Shown: positions 41,180 through 50,641 of the stretch, piece by piece | Position numbering within the stretch: the stretch's first letter is position 1 | Layout: each line of letters starts with the position of its first letter | Source: Demequina sp. NBRC 110051 | Lineage (GTDB): Bacteria > Actinomycetota > Actinomycetes > Actinomycetales > Demequinaceae | Assembly: GCF_002090055.1 (NCBI RefSeq) | Contig: NZ_BBRH01000011.1 | Span: forward strand, 1-64,000 | Direction: 5' to 3' | DNA length: 64,000 bases | Made by a program: the position numbers and the translations under genes | The notes under the pieces: generated by a model | What the model saw: the letters and a program-made list of their open reading frames with translations, nothing else | Told to the model about the DNA's origin: nothing | Database searches by the model: none

Positions 41180-43170
41180 GGCGGGCTGTCATCGCGTTGG
41201 CTGTCAGCACCGGCGTCCTCGCCCTCGCGGCGTGCGACGGCGCCGAGTCCATGTCCCAGCCGTCGAGCGACACCGTCGCGGCCGCGTCGCCGGCAGCCCC
41301 GGCCGAGCTGCCCGCGCGGGGGCTCGCTCCCGCCGACGCGGCGCGGGTCGCCGAGGGTCTGCCCGCCCCCACCACCAGGTGGTACTCGGGCCTCGCGTTC
41401 GGTTCCGAGTCGTTCTCCGCCTTCGGCGACCCGCTGTCGCTCACGGCGGTCGAGCGCGGCATCGCCGTGGGGCTGCCCCGCGTGGAGGTGTCCGCCGATG
41501 CGATCACCAGCCCCGCGGCCCGCGACGTGACCATGCAGGTGGACGGGGCCGAGGGGCTCCCGGTCGCCTCGGCCGCCGATCCCATCGGGGCCACCCTCGA
41601 CTATCGCGACGGCGCAGGGGACACCCTCGCGCAGGTCAGCATCGCCAAGGGATGGCCCGCGATCGCGGTCACGGCCGTGGCCGACACCTCGCTCACGCTG
41701 TCCGCGCCCGTCCGCGACGTGGAGGGGATCGCCGTTCTGGAGATCGGCGAGACCACCTACGTGCTCATGACGGACGGCGGCAGAGTGGACGGCGCCGCGT
41801 TGAGCCTGCCCGAGGGCGCGACGGCCCAACTGGCGGTCGTTCCCGACGACGGTGACCCCGCGGTGTTCGCGGCGGCGTTGGGCGAGCCCGTGGGCGCCAC
41901 GGACCTCGAGATCAGCGTGGATGAGGAGACGGCCACGACGTCGGTCACCTACACCGACGGTGGCACGGTGCTCGCCGTCCCCGAGGATCGCGCCGAGGGC
42001 CTCGACTGCACGCTCGGCACCTACGAGACGATCCACGGTGAGCTCCTCGCGTGCGCCGCGGGGTCGGTGTCGTGGGAGGTGCCGCGCGTGGACGCCACGA
42101 CCGCGCTGGACCTGGAGGGCATCGGCTCCGAGCAACGCTCCGCCATCGTGGAGGCGCTCCAGGCCGAGGCCAGCGCCGCGCCCGACTTCCCCGTCGACAC
42201 CTACTTTGGCGGCAAGGCCCTGCACCGCCAGGCCATGCTCGTGTCGATCGCGGACCAGCTGGGCGAGGCCGATCTCGCGGATGCGCTCTTCGCCCCGCTC
42301 GCCGAGGCGTTGCGCACCTGGACCGATCCCTCCGGGTGCGAGGCGCGCGACATCGAGTGCTTTGTGTACGACCCGGGCTTCCGGGGCGTCACGGGGCTTG
42401 AGCCGTCGTTTGGCTCCGAGGAGTTCAACGACCACCACTTTCACTACGGCTACTTCCTGAACGCCGCCGCCGTGGCGGTGGGGCACGACGCCGCGCTGGC
42501 CGAGGACATCGGCCCCGTGATTGACCAGCTCGCCGCGGACATCGCGAGCCCCACCGCGTCCGAGCGCTTCCCGCAGCTGCGGTCGTTTGATCCCGTGGCC
42601 GGCCACGCGTGGGCCTCCGGCATGGCGCCGTTCGGCGACGGCAACAACCAGGAGTCCAGCTCGGAGGCGGTGCTCGCGTGGAACGGGCTCGCCGCCTGGG
42701 CCGCGGCTCGCGGCGACGCCGCGATGACGGACACGGCTACCTGGCTGCTGTCCGCGGAGGCCGATGCCGCACTCACCCGGTGGGTCCGTCCCGACCTCTC
42801 GGGCTTTCCCGACTACGCCCACCAGTTCGTCTCGCTCGAGTGGGGCGGCAAGCGTGAGCACGCGACGTGGTTCTCGCCGGCCGAGGCCGCGAAGCTGGGC
42901 ATCGAGCTCATCCCGATGGCGCCCGTGCAGCAGCACCTCGCGGCCACCGGCGACGCGGACGCCCAGATCATCCGCGACACCGTCGAGGGCGCTCAGGCCG
43001 ATGCCGGCGAGGCGGGCTTCGGCGACTACCTGCTGATGTACAGCGCGCTCGCGGGCCCAGAAGACGCGGCAGCGGCGTGGGAGGAGGCCGTCGCGCTCTC
43101 CACGGAGGCGATCGACGGCGGCAACTCGCGCGCCGCGATGCTCGCGTTCATCGCGGCACAGATGTCGTGA
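41176..43170 (+). CDS. GH81 endo-beta-1,3-glucanase lipoprotein
   Basis: 664-residue exported lipoprotein (lipobox LAAC, Cys at about 20). The catalytic region of family GH81 is clear: FNDHHFHYG (acid Asp419) and GNNQESSSEA (Glu493 and Glu497), with an N-terminal beta-sandwich-rich half. GH81 enzymes hydrolyse beta-1,3-glucan internally. GTG 41176 overlaps the HlyD stop (GTGA). Co-transcription with the synthase suggests trimming, release or reuse of the polymer, like BcsZ in cellulose systems. The membrane anchor is unusual for a digestive glucanase and supports this editing role (inference). Confidence 0.9.
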   Translation: MRRAVIALAVSTGVLALAACDGAESMSQPSSDTVAAASPAAPAELPARGLAPADAARVAEGLPAPTTRWYSGLAFGSESFSAFGDPLSLTAVERGIAVGLPRVEVSADAITSPAARDVTMQVDGAEGLPVASAADPIGATLDYRDGAGDTLAQVSIAKGWPAIAVTAVADTSLTLSAPVRDVEGIAVLEIGETTYVLMTDGGRVDGAALSLPEGATAQLAVVPDDGDPAVFAAALGEPVGATDLEISVDEETATTSVTYTDGGTVLAVPEDRAEGLDCTLGTYETIHGELLACAAGSVSWEVPRVDATTALDLEGIGSEQRSAIVEALQAEASAAPDFPVDTYFGGKALHRQAMLVSIADQLGEADLADALFAPLAEALRTWTDPSGCEARDIECFVYDPGFRGVTGLEPSFGSEEFNDHHFHYGYFLNAAAVAVGHDAALAEDIGPVIDQLAADIASPTASERFPQLRSFDPVAGHAWASGMAPFGDGNNQESSSEAVLAWNGLAAWAAARGDAAMTDTATWLLSAEADAALTRWVRPDLSGFPDYAHQFVSLEWGGKREHATWFSPAEAAKLGIELIPMAPVQQHLAATGDADAQIIRDTVEGAQADAGEAGFGDYLLMYSALAGPEDAAAAWEEAVALSTEAIDGGNSRAAMLAFIAAQMS

Positions 43171-43171
43171 G

Positions 43172-43208
43172 GGCGGTGTGCCGGCGGTACCGCCGCCGGC
43201 ACACCGCC
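43172..43208 (+). terminator. perfect 16-bp terminator hairpin of the glucan operon
   Basis: Arms 43172-43187 and 43193-43208 (GGCGGTGTGCCGGCGG / CCGCCGGCACACCGCC), loop TACCG, starting directly after the GH81 stop codon. Confidence 0.85.
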
Positions 43209-43266
43209 GTACCCCCTCACTGGCACCGCGTACTGGCACCGCGCTGAGGCGAGACGGGACCGGTGG

Positions 43267-43284
43267 CCAGCCATGGCATCGGCC
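43267..43284 (-). repeat. near-perfect copy of dispersed 18-bp word before rarD
   Basis: Minus strand GGCCGATGCCATGGCTGG (one mismatch), 22 bp upstream of the rarD start and 58 bp after the glucan operon terminator. Confidence 0.55.
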
Positions 43285-43305
43285 GGTGGTTGACTGGCTT
43301 CCGTG

Positions 43306-44232
43306 ATGTCCTCTACCCGTGCCGGCCTCACCTTTGGCGGCGGTGCCTACCTGATGTGGGGCCTGTTCCCGCTGCTCATGGCGGCACTCGAGCCCGCCGG
43401 CGCCGTCGAGATCACCGCCCACCGCGCCGTGTGGTCGCTGGTGGTCTGCCTCGCGATCGTCGCCGCCGTGCGCGGCTGGCGGGCGCTGGGCGCGGTCCTG
43501 AGCAACCGTCGCGCGTTTCTCACTCTCGCCGCTGCGGCCGTCCTGGTCGCCGCGAACTGGCTCATCTACGTCTTCGCGGTGGTGTCGGGGCATGTGAATT
43601 CGGCGTCGCTCGGGTACTACATCAACCCCCTGGTGACCGTACTGCTGGGCGTGGTGTTCCTGGGAGAGCGGCTCAGGCGCATGCAAGTCGTGGCGCTTGC
43701 GATCGCGCTCGTCGCGGTGCTGGTGATTGGCTTCGGGCTGGGCGAGTTTCCGTGGATCTCGCTGGTGCTGGCCGGGACATTCGGGCTCTACGGGCTGGTC
43801 AAGAAGCGCGTCGGCGCATCGGTGGATGCCGTCACCGGGCTCACGGTCGAGACGATCGTGCTCGCGCCAGTGGGCCTCGTCGCGATCCTCGTGATCGGGT
43901 CCTCGGGCACGTTCGGGGCGCGGGGTGAACCCGGGCTGGGACTGGACCACGACCTCCTCATGATGTCGACGGGCATCTTCACTGCGGGCGCGCTGCTGCT
44001 GTTCGCCGCGGGATCGCGGCGCCTGCCGCTGTTTGTCATGGGCCTGCTGCAGTACATCGCGCCCACCATGATGTTCGCGTTGGCGGTGTGGCACTTTGGC
44101 GAGCCCATGCCTCCCTCCCGCTGGGCGGGATTCGTGCTGGTGTGGATCGCGCTCGTCGTGATCAGCGTCGACGCGTGGCGCGCGCGGCCCCGCCGGGGAG
44201 TGGCCGAGGTGGAGGCAGCGGAGCCGGTTTGA
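43306..44232 (+). CDS. rarD: RarD/EamA-family transporter
   Basis: 308-residue, ten-helix drug/metabolite transporter. RarD features: GAYLMWGLFPLL in TM1, EITAHRAVWSL, NWLIYVFAVVSGHVNSASLGYYINPLVTVLLG in pieces, and LQYIAPTMMFAL near the end. E. coli RarD is linked to chloramphenicol sensitivity; the natural substrate is unknown. ATG 43306 is preferred to GTG 43303 for leaderless spacing, but both are possible. Monocistronic between two strong structures. Confidence 0.88.
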   Translation: MSSTRAGLTFGGGAYLMWGLFPLLMAALEPAGAVEITAHRAVWSLVVCLAIVAAVRGWRALGAVLSNRRAFLTLAAAAVLVAANWLIYVFAVVSGHVNSASLGYYINPLVTVLLGVVFLGERLRRMQVVALAIALVAVLVIGFGLGEFPWISLVLAGTFGLYGLVKKRVGASVDAVTGLTVETIVLAPVGLVAILVIGSSGTFGARGEPGLGLDHDLLMMSTGIFTAGALLLFAAGSRRLPLFVMGLLQYIAPTMMFALAVWHFGEPMPPSRWAGFVLVWIALVVISVDAWRARPRRGVAEVEAAEPV

Positions 44233-44246
44233 CTGGGCCTTCGCTT

Positions 44247-44350
44247 GTACCTCTCAACACACACCGGTGACGGGAGTGAACGGTGAGGCCAATGTGCACT
44301 CACTCACGCCACAAGGGCCACACCCGTCCCGGCCGTGTGTTGAGCGGTAC
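44247..44350. repeat. 28-bp imperfect inverted repeat around a 48-bp core
   Basis: Left arm 44247-44274 and right arm 44323-44350 match in 23 of 28 positions when one is reversed, with GTACC-n-CTCAACACAC and GACGGG identical. The 104-bp element lies between convergent rarD and the polyprenyl synthase gene. It could be a large bidirectional terminator or a small MITE-like or palindromic element; no target-site duplication is evident. Confidence 0.55.
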
Positions 44351-44382
44351 GGACTGGCGTGACGCGCGGGGCGAGGAGGCGG

Positions 44383-45378
44383 TTAGGACGCGCGGGCGAC
44401 CAGGGCGTCGGCGAAGGCGGTGAAGGCGGCCTTGACCTGACCGTCGGGCAGCGATGCGACGGACTCCTCGGCCCGCACGGCCCACTCGCGGGCCTTCGCG
44501 CTGGTCTCGTCGACCACCGAGTGAGCGGCCAGGCGCGCGACCACGTCGGCTAGCACCGCGTCGTCGGACAGGTCGCCGTCGATGTCGGCGAGCAGCTGAC
44601 GCTCCTCGTCCGTGCCGCCGGAGGCCACGCGCGCTCGCAGCAGCAACACGGGCATGGTGGGGACGCCCTCGCGCAGGTCCGTGCCGGGCGTCTTGCCGGT
44701 CGTGGCGGCGTCAGAGCGCAGGTCGATGACGTCATCGGCCAGCTGGAAGGCCACACCCGCGAGCTCGCCGTAGCGCGTGACCTGGTCCACGACGCTCGGC
44801 TTGCAACCTGCCATGAGCGCGCCGAACCTGGCCGAGGTTGCGATCAGCGAGCCGGTCTTGTCGGCGAGCACCTGGATGTAATGCGCGACCGCGTCCTCGC
44901 CCTCATCGGGGCCGACGGTCTCATGCAGTTGGCCCAGGCACAGGCGCTCAAAGGTCGCCGCCTGCAGGCGGACGGCCTCGGGACCTAGCCCCGCGACCAC
45001 GCGCGAGGCCCGCGCGAACAGCAGGTCGCCGGTAAGGATCGCGACCGAGTTGCCCCACACCTCATGCGCCGACGGGGCGCCGCGACGGGTGGGAGCGGAG
45101 TCCATGACGTCGTCGTGATACAGCGTCGCGAGGTGAGTGAGCTCCACCACTACTGCGGCCTCAATGACCTCGGGCCGAGCGCCATCACCGAGCTGCGCGG
45201 CCAGCAGCGTGAGCATCGGTCGCAGGCGCTTGCCGCCGGCCGTCACCAGATGCTTGGACGTGGCATCGGCGAGCGAGTCGGACTGGGCGACGGCGTCGCG
45301 CAGGCGCTCCTCGACCAGCTCGAGGCGAGGCAGCAGCCTCTCCTCGAGCTCGGCGTCACCGATCGGCAGCGAGGTCAT
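44383..45378 (-). CDS. polyprenyl diphosphate synthase (menaquinone side chain)
   Basis: Trans-prenyltransferase that extends isoprenoid diphosphates, 331 residues. The first Asp-rich motif is YHDDVMDSA, the second QLADDVIDL, with GGKRLRPML before them. Two bulky residues do not block the pocket upstream of the first motif (LATLY), so medium to long chains are likely, for example a C40-C45 tail. Last gene of the nuo run, four bases after nuoN, which ties it to menaquinone for NDH-1. Related genes are often named grcC or hepT. Confidence 0.9.
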   Translation of the reverse strand: MTSLPIGDAELEERLLPRLELVEERLRDAVAQSDSLADATSKHLVTAGGKRLRPMLTLLAAQLGDGARPEVIEAAVVVELTHLATLYHDDVMDSAPTRRGAPSAHEVWGNSVAILTGDLLFARASRVVAGLGPEAVRLQAATFERLCLGQLHETVGPDEGEDAVAHYIQVLADKTGSLIATSARFGALMAGCKPSVVDQVTRYGELAGVAFQLADDVIDLRSDAATTGKTPGTDLREGVPTMPVLLLRARVASGGTDEERQLLADIDGDLSDDAVLADVVARLAAHSVVDETSAKAREWAVRAEESVASLPDGQVKAAFTAFADALVARAS

Positions 45379-45382
45379 CGGA

Positions 45383-46954
45383 TCAGCCGGCGTTGACCAG
45401 CAGCACCGAGGCGTCGGCGAACAGGTCGAGCACGCCGGCGGGCAGGATACCGAGGATCAGGATCGCCGCGGCGGTCACGTAGATGACCGTGCGGGTGAGG
45501 GCCGAGTCCTCGATCGCGATAGTCTCCTCGGCACCCTCAGGCGCATCGGTGAAGAACATCAGCACGATGAGGCGGACGTAGAAGAACGCCGCGACGGCCG
45601 AAGCGAGCACCGCGATGAGCACCAGCACCCAGGCGCCGCCGGCGACGGCCGCGGAGAACGCCTCGAACTTTCCGATGAAGCCCGCAGTCAGCGGGATGCC
45701 CGCGAAGGACAGGAGGAACAGCGCCATCGAACCGGCGAGCAGCGGCGAGCGCTTGCCCAGTCCGGCCCACTGGCCCAGGCGCACGGCCTCGGCGCCCACG
45801 CCGCCGTCCTCGGCGCGCTCTCGCACCTGCGAGACCACGGCGAAGGCTCCGATGGTGCCCAGGCCGTAGGCGAGCAGGTAGAACGGGAGCGCGGTGAGGG
45901 CCTCGCCCTCGAGCCCCGCGAAGGCCACGAGGATGAAGCCCGCGTGCGCCACCGCCGAATAGGCGAGCATGCGCTTGATGTCGGTCTGCACGAGCGCAAC
46001 CACGGTGCCGAGCAGCATCGACGCGATCGCGACGGCCCAGATGAGCCACGACAGCTCCCACTCGAGCGGAGCGAAGGCGACGAACATGACGCGCACCAGC
46101 GCGGCGGTCGCGGCGGCCTTGGTCGCTGCACCCATGAACGCGGTGAGCGGGGTGGGGGCGCCCTGGTAGGCGTCCGGCACCCACGAGTGGAACGGCACGG
46201 CACCGATCTTGAACATGAGGCCGACGACGACCATGACGGCGCCGGTCAGCAGGATCGGGTCCGCGTCGGCGATCATCGTGACCCCGCGGCCGATCATGTC
46301 GAGGTTGGTCACGGTGGTGGCGCCATAGACCAGCGCCACGCCGAAGATGAAGATCGCAGAAGAGAACGCGCCGAGCAGGAAGTACTTCAGCGCGGCCTCG
46401 TGCGACAGGTACCGACGGCGGCGCGACAGCGCGACCATGATGTACAGCGGCAGCGAGAACACCTCGAGCGCGACAAAGAGGAACACGAGGTCCGTCACGC
46501 ACGTGAACAGCATCATGCCGCCGACGGCAAACAGCGCGAGCGGGTAGACCTCGGTCACCGCCAGCCCTGCACGGCGTGCGAGCTTCTCCTCAAGCGAACC
46601 GGGCGTCGAGGCGCCGAGTTCGGTGAACGCTCCACCACCGTCGCGCGAGGCGAACAGCAGCATGGCCAGGATGCCGAAGACCAGCAGGATCGACATCCAG
46701 GCAAGCGCCTGGCGGTCGACCGTCAGCATGCCTGCCATCGCGACGGTGCCCGCGCCCTCGAGGGTGGCCCACTGGGCGATGACCACGCCGAGCGCGGCGG
46801 CGAGCGACACGACGGCGAGGCCCAACTGCACGGTGCGGCGGGTGACAGGCGACTTGACGAACGCCTCGATGAGGATGCCGACGGAGGCGGCGCCGAGCAC
46901 GATGATGATGGGCGTCAGCGCCGCCCAGTCGATCGTGGGGGTCACGAAGTTCAC
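45383..46954 (-). CDS. nuoN: NADH-quinone oxidoreductase subunit N
   Basis: Antiporter-like proton-pumping membrane subunit, 523 residues with about 14 helices. The conserved Glu/Lys region (ALEVFSLPLYIMVAL) and the discontinuous-helix sequence (PFHSWVPDAYQGAPTPLTAF, read in two parts) are visible. Overlaps nuoM by ATGA-like four bases. It is the last complex I subunit in the standard order A-N. Confidence 0.95.
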   Translation of the reverse strand: MNFVTPTIDWAALTPIIIVLGAASVGILIEAFVKSPVTRRTVQLGLAVVSLAAALGVVIAQWATLEGAGTVAMAGMLTVDRQALAWMSILLVFGILAMLLFASRDGGGAFTELGASTPGSLEEKLARRAGLAVTEVYPLALFAVGGMMLFTCVTDLVFLFVALEVFSLPLYIMVALSRRRRYLSHEAALKYFLLGAFSSAIFIFGVALVYGATTVTNLDMIGRGVTMIADADPILLTGAVMVVVGLMFKIGAVPFHSWVPDAYQGAPTPLTAFMGAATKAAATAALVRVMFVAFAPLEWELSWLIWAVAIASMLLGTVVALVQTDIKRMLAYSAVAHAGFILVAFAGLEGEALTALPFYLLAYGLGTIGAFAVVSQVRERAEDGGVGAEAVRLGQWAGLGKRSPLLAGSMALFLLSFAGIPLTAGFIGKFEAFSAAVAGGAWVLVLIAVLASAVAAFFYVRLIVLMFFTDAPEGAEETIAIEDSALTRTVIYVTAAAILILGILPAGVLDLFADASVLLVNAG

Positions 46955-48450
46955 GCGTCGGCCTCCTCGAGGGTGACGTGCGCGACGACGTCAGCCGACG
47001 GCTCGCGCAGATAGTCGATCGCGATGCCCGGCACGAAACCCAGCAGCAGCATGAGTCCCACGAGGGGCCATGCCACGAGCTTCTCGCGCAGGCTGAGGTC
47101 GCGGGTCGTCGCCGGCTTATCGGCTGGAACGCCGCCGGTGAAGACCTTCTTGTAGGTCAGCAGGATGTACAGCGCGGCCAGCACCACCGAGATCGCGGAG
47201 ATGATCACGGCGACGGAGGCGACCGGGTAGGCGCCCACGAGGACCATGATCTCCGAGACGAACGGCGACAGGCCGGGCAGCGACAGCGCGGACAAGCCCA
47301 CCACGAGGAACGTGCCGGCGAACACCGGGACGATGCGCTGGAGGCCGCCGTACGCGTCCACGTCCGCGGTGCCCGTGCGGGAGATCAGGAAGCCCACCAG
47401 CAGGAACAGGGCGCCGGTCGACAGGCCGTGGTTGAACATGTAGAGCGCCGCGCCCTCGACCGAGGTGGCCTGGAAGGCGAAGATGCCGAGGACCATGATG
47501 CCGAAGTGGCTCACCGAGGTGAACGCCACCAGGCGCAGCATGTCCTTCTGGCCGATGGCCAGCAGCGCACCGTAGATCACCGAGATCACGGCGAGCACGA
47601 TAATCGCCGGGGCGGCCCACTGGGCGGCCTCGGGGAACAGCGCGAGGCACAGCGTGATCATGCCGAACGTGCCGATCTTGTCGAGCACGGCCACGAGGAG
47701 CGCGGTGGTGCCCGCGCGGGCCTCCTCCGCGACCGTGGGCAGCCACGTGTGCACAGGCACCATGGGCGCCTTGATCGCGAACGCCAGGAAGAACGCGACG
47801 AACATCAGGCGTTCCTGGGTCGTGGTGAGGTCGAGCGTGCCCGTGAGGCCCTCGGTGAGGAACGCCTGCTCGCCGCCGGGACCAGCGAAGTACAGCGCGA
47901 CCACGGCGACCAGCATGATGAGGCCGCCGACCAGCGAGTACAGCAGGAATTTCACCGCGGCGTAGCGGCGCTGGGCGCCACCGAAGGACCCGATGAGGAA
48001 GTACATCGGGATCAGCATCGCCTCGAACAGCACGTAGAAGAGGAAGACGTCGCGGGCGGCGAAGATGCCGACCATGAACGCCTGGCTCAGCAGGATCAGT
48101 GCGAGGTAGTGGCGACGGCGCGCGGGGATCTTGTCCTCGCGCCACGCCGCGAGGATCGCGAGCGGCACCAGGATCACCGACAGGGCCACCATCAGGAGGC
48201 CGATGCCGTTGACACCCAGCGCCCAGCTCGCCCCGATCTGGGGGATCCACGCGTAGGTCTCGGAGAACTGGAAGGCGCCAGCGTCACCCTTGTCGAACTG
48301 CAGCGCCATGATGACGAACAGCACTGCCTCGACGACGGTGATACCGAGCGCGATCTCGCGCACACGCGTCAGCGCCGACGACGGCAGCGCCCACAGCAGG
48401 GCAGCACCGATCGCGGGAAGCGCGACGAGAACGGTCAGGAATGGGAACAC
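46951..48450 (-). CDS. nuoM: NADH-quinone oxidoreductase subunit M
   Basis: Antiporter-like subunit, 499 residues, about 14 helices. FYVLFEAMLIPMYFLIG carries the key membrane Glu, and PMVPVHTWLPTVAEEARAGTTALL (in parts) the quinone-side helix. Starts with GTG. Three bases separate it from nuoL. Confidence 0.95.
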   Translation of the reverse strand: MFPFLTVLVALPAIGAALLWALPSSALTRVREIALGITVVEAVLFVIMALQFDKGDAGAFQFSETYAWIPQIGASWALGVNGIGLLMVALSVILVPLAILAAWREDKIPARRRHYLALILLSQAFMVGIFAARDVFLFYVLFEAMLIPMYFLIGSFGGAQRRYAAVKFLLYSLVGGLIMLVAVVALYFAGPGGEQAFLTEGLTGTLDLTTTQERLMFVAFFLAFAIKAPMVPVHTWLPTVAEEARAGTTALLVAVLDKIGTFGMITLCLALFPEAAQWAAPAIIVLAVISVIYGALLAIGQKDMLRLVAFTSVSHFGIMVLGIFAFQATSVEGAALYMFNHGLSTGALFLLVGFLISRTGTADVDAYGGLQRIVPVFAGTFLVVGLSALSLPGLSPFVSEIMVLVGAYPVASVAVIISAISVVLAALYILLTYKKVFTGGVPADKPATTRDLSLREKLVAWPLVGLMLLLGFVPGIAIDYLREPSADVVAHVTLEEADA

Positions 48451-48453
48451 GGT

Positions 48454-50334
48454 TTACAGACCCCCCACCACGATGACGGCGACGACGATGACCAGTCCGA
48501 CGAGCATGGTGGCCGCATAGGAGCGCACCTGCCCGTTCTGGACCTTGCGGGATGCCTCGCCGATCGAGGCCCAGCCGCGGGCCTGCTTGTTGACGGCACC
48601 GTCGACGATCGCCGCATCGGCGTAGACGAGGGTGCGAGTGACGTGCTGGCCGGGGCGCTGGAACACCGCGCGGTTGACCGAGTCCTGGAAGAAGTCGTTG
48701 CGTGCCGTGATGGTCGCGAGGGACCCGGCGGGCGCCACCTCCTCGACCTCGGCACGGCCGTACTTCAGCCACGCGAAGACGGCGCCGAGCGCGACCAGGA
48801 TGAGCGTCGCGGCCATGATGACCGGCACCGGCAGCACGGGCTCGTGGTGCTCGACGTGTCCGGTGACGGGCTCAAGGAAGTGCGAGAACCGGTCGCCGAC
48901 GGCGAGGAACAGGCCCAGGAATGCCGAGCCCACGGCGAGGATGATCATCGGCACGGTCATGAGCGCGGGGCTCTCGTGCGGGTGCACCTCGTCGGTCCAG
49001 CGGGCCTTGCCGTGGAACGTCATGAAGAACAGGCGCGACATGTAGAACGCGGTGAGTCCGGCGCCGATCAGCGCGGTGAGGCCGAAGACCCACGGCTGCC
49101 ATCCCTCGCCCACGAACGCGGCCTCGATGATCTTGTCCTTGGACCAGAAGCCCGAGAACGGCGGGATGCCGAGGATCGCGAGCCAGCCCAGGCCGAACGT
49201 GACCCAGGTGACGACCATCGCGCCCTTGAGGGCACCGAAGCGGCGCATGTCGACCTGGTCGTTCATGGCGTGCATGACCGAGCCGGCTCCGAGGAACATG
49301 CCGGCCTTGAAGAAGCCGTGGGTGACGAGGTGGAAGATCGCGAAGGCGTAACCGATGGGGCCCAGGCCCGCGGCGAGCATCATGTAGCCGATCTGCGACA
49401 TGGTCGAGGCGGCGAGCGCCTTCTTGATGTCGTCCTTGGCCATACCGATGAGGGCACCGAGCGTCAGCGTGATCGCACCGACGATCGCGACGACCACCTG
49501 GGCGTCAGGGGCGCCGTTAAAGATGGGCGCCGAGCGCACGATCAGGTAGACGCCCGCGGTGACCATCGTGGCCGCGTGGATGAGGGCCGAGACGGGCGTG
49601 GGGCCCGCCATGGCGTCTCCCAGCCAGGACTGCAGCGGGAACTGCGCGGACTTACCGCACGCGGCGAGCAACAGCGCGAGGCCGATCGCGGTGAGCGTGG
49701 TAGTCGAGGCGTTGCCAACCAACTGGCCGACGGTAGCGAAGTCCAGCGCACCGAACGTGGTGAACATGATGCCCATCGCGATGATGAGGCCGATGTCGCC
49801 GATGCGGTTGACGACGAACGCCTTGTTCGCGGCGGTCGCGTACTCGGGCTTGTGGTTCCAGAAGCCGATCAGCAGGTAGGAGGCGAGGCCCACGCCCTCC
49901 CAGCCGACGAACAGCAGCAGATACGAGTCCGCGAGGACCAGCAGCAGCATGGCCGCGACGAACAGGTTGAGGTAGGCGAAGAACCGGCGGCGGTCCTTGT
50001 CGTGCTCCATGTAGGCCACGGAGTAGACGTGGATCAGCGTGCCGACGAACGTGATGAGGAGCACGAACGTGATCGACAGCGGGTCGGCCAAGAGGCCGAC
50101 GTCGACCTGCAGGTCGGAGCCGGGGATGAACGTGTAGAGCGTGGTGTCGAGGGCACGCTCCTCGGCGGGCTTGCCGAGCATCTCGATGAGCGCGAGGAAG
50201 CCGACGAGGAAGGCGGCGCCTGAGGCGGCGACGCCGACCCAGTGGCCCCACGCATCGGCCCTGCGCCCCGCGAGGAGCAGCACGGCCGCGCTCGCCAGTG
50301 GCAGCGCAATCGCGAGCCAGATCAGTGACTGCAT
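48454..50334 (-). CDS. nuoL: NADH-quinone oxidoreductase subunit L
   Basis: Largest antiporter-like subunit, 626 residues, at the distal end of the membrane arm, with the lateral helix at the C-terminus. [32 protein letters not shown] and [21 protein letters not shown] (in pieces) are family hallmarks. Spaced seven bases from nuoK. Confidence 0.96.
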   Translation of the reverse strand: MQSLIWLAIALPLASAAVLLLAGRRADAWGHWVGVAASGAAFLVGFLALIEMLGKPAEERALDTTLYTFIPGSDLQVDVGLLADPLSITFVLLITFVGTLIHVYSVAYMEHDKDRRRFFAYLNLFVAAMLLLVLADSYLLLFVGWEGVGLASYLLIGFWNHKPEYATAANKAFVVNRIGDIGLIIAMGIMFTTFGALDFATVGQLVGNASTTTLTAIGLALLLAACGKSAQFPLQSWLGDAMAGPTPVSALIHAATMVTAGVYLIVRSAPIFNGAPDAQVVVAIVGAITLTLGALIGMAKDDIKKALAASTMSQIGYMMLAAGLGPIGYAFAIFHLVTHGFFKAGMFLGAGSVMHAMNDQVDMRRFGALKGAMVVTWVTFGLGWLAILGIPPFSGFWSKDKIIEAAFVGEGWQPWVFGLTALIGAGLTAFYMSRLFFMTFHGKARWTDEVHPHESPALMTVPMIILAVGSAFLGLFLAVGDRFSHFLEPVTGHVEHHEPVLPVPVIMAATLILVALGAVFAWLKYGRAEVEEVAPAGSLATITARNDFFQDSVNRAVFQRPGQHVTRTLVYADAAIVDGAVNKQARGWASIGEASRKVQNGQVRSYAATMLVGLVIVVAVIVVGGL

Positions 50335-50341
50335 TGGTTGC

Positions 50342-50641
50342 TTATCCCTTCAGCTCTGCCGGCTCGTCGAGCGAGATGGACTGGCGGGCACGGAAGACCG
50401 CGATGATGATCGCGAGACCCACCACCACCTCGGCGGCGGCGACGACCATGACGAAGAACGCCATGATCTGGCCGTTCAGCTCGCCGTGGATCCGGGAGAA
50501 GGCCACGAGCGCGAGGTTGGCGGAGTTGAGCATGAGCTCGACACCCATGAACGCCACGATCGCGTTGCGACGCAGGAGTACGGCGGCCGAGCCGATGGAA
50601 AACAGGATGGCCGCGAGAATCACATAGTTCATGGGGTTCAT
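50342..50641 (-). CDS. nuoK: NADH-quinone oxidoreductase subunit K
   Basis: Small three-helix subunit, 99 residues, with the two conserved membrane glutamates ([11 protein letters not shown] and [11 protein letters not shown]). Overlaps nuoJ by ATGA. Confidence 0.96.
   Translation of the reverse strand: MNPMNYVILAAILFSIGSAAVLLRRNAIVAFMGVELMLNSANLALVAFSRIHGELNGQIMAFFVMVVAAAEVVVGLAIIIAVFRARQSISLDEPAELKG

Noticed and set aside
40903-44094. 1063-codon open frame antisense to the glucan operon and rarD
   Set aside because: Low-complexity Arg/Gly/His composition, spans a strong terminator and several genes, and shows no domain. It is a GC-driven shadow frame.
46978-50223. 1081-codon open frame antisense to nuoM, nuoL and nuoK
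   Set aside because: The product is almost entirely Asp, Glu, His, Arg, Gln and Gly, the usual result of reading a high-GC membrane-protein gene backwards; there is no ribosome site or promoter, and the nuo genes on the other strand are certain.
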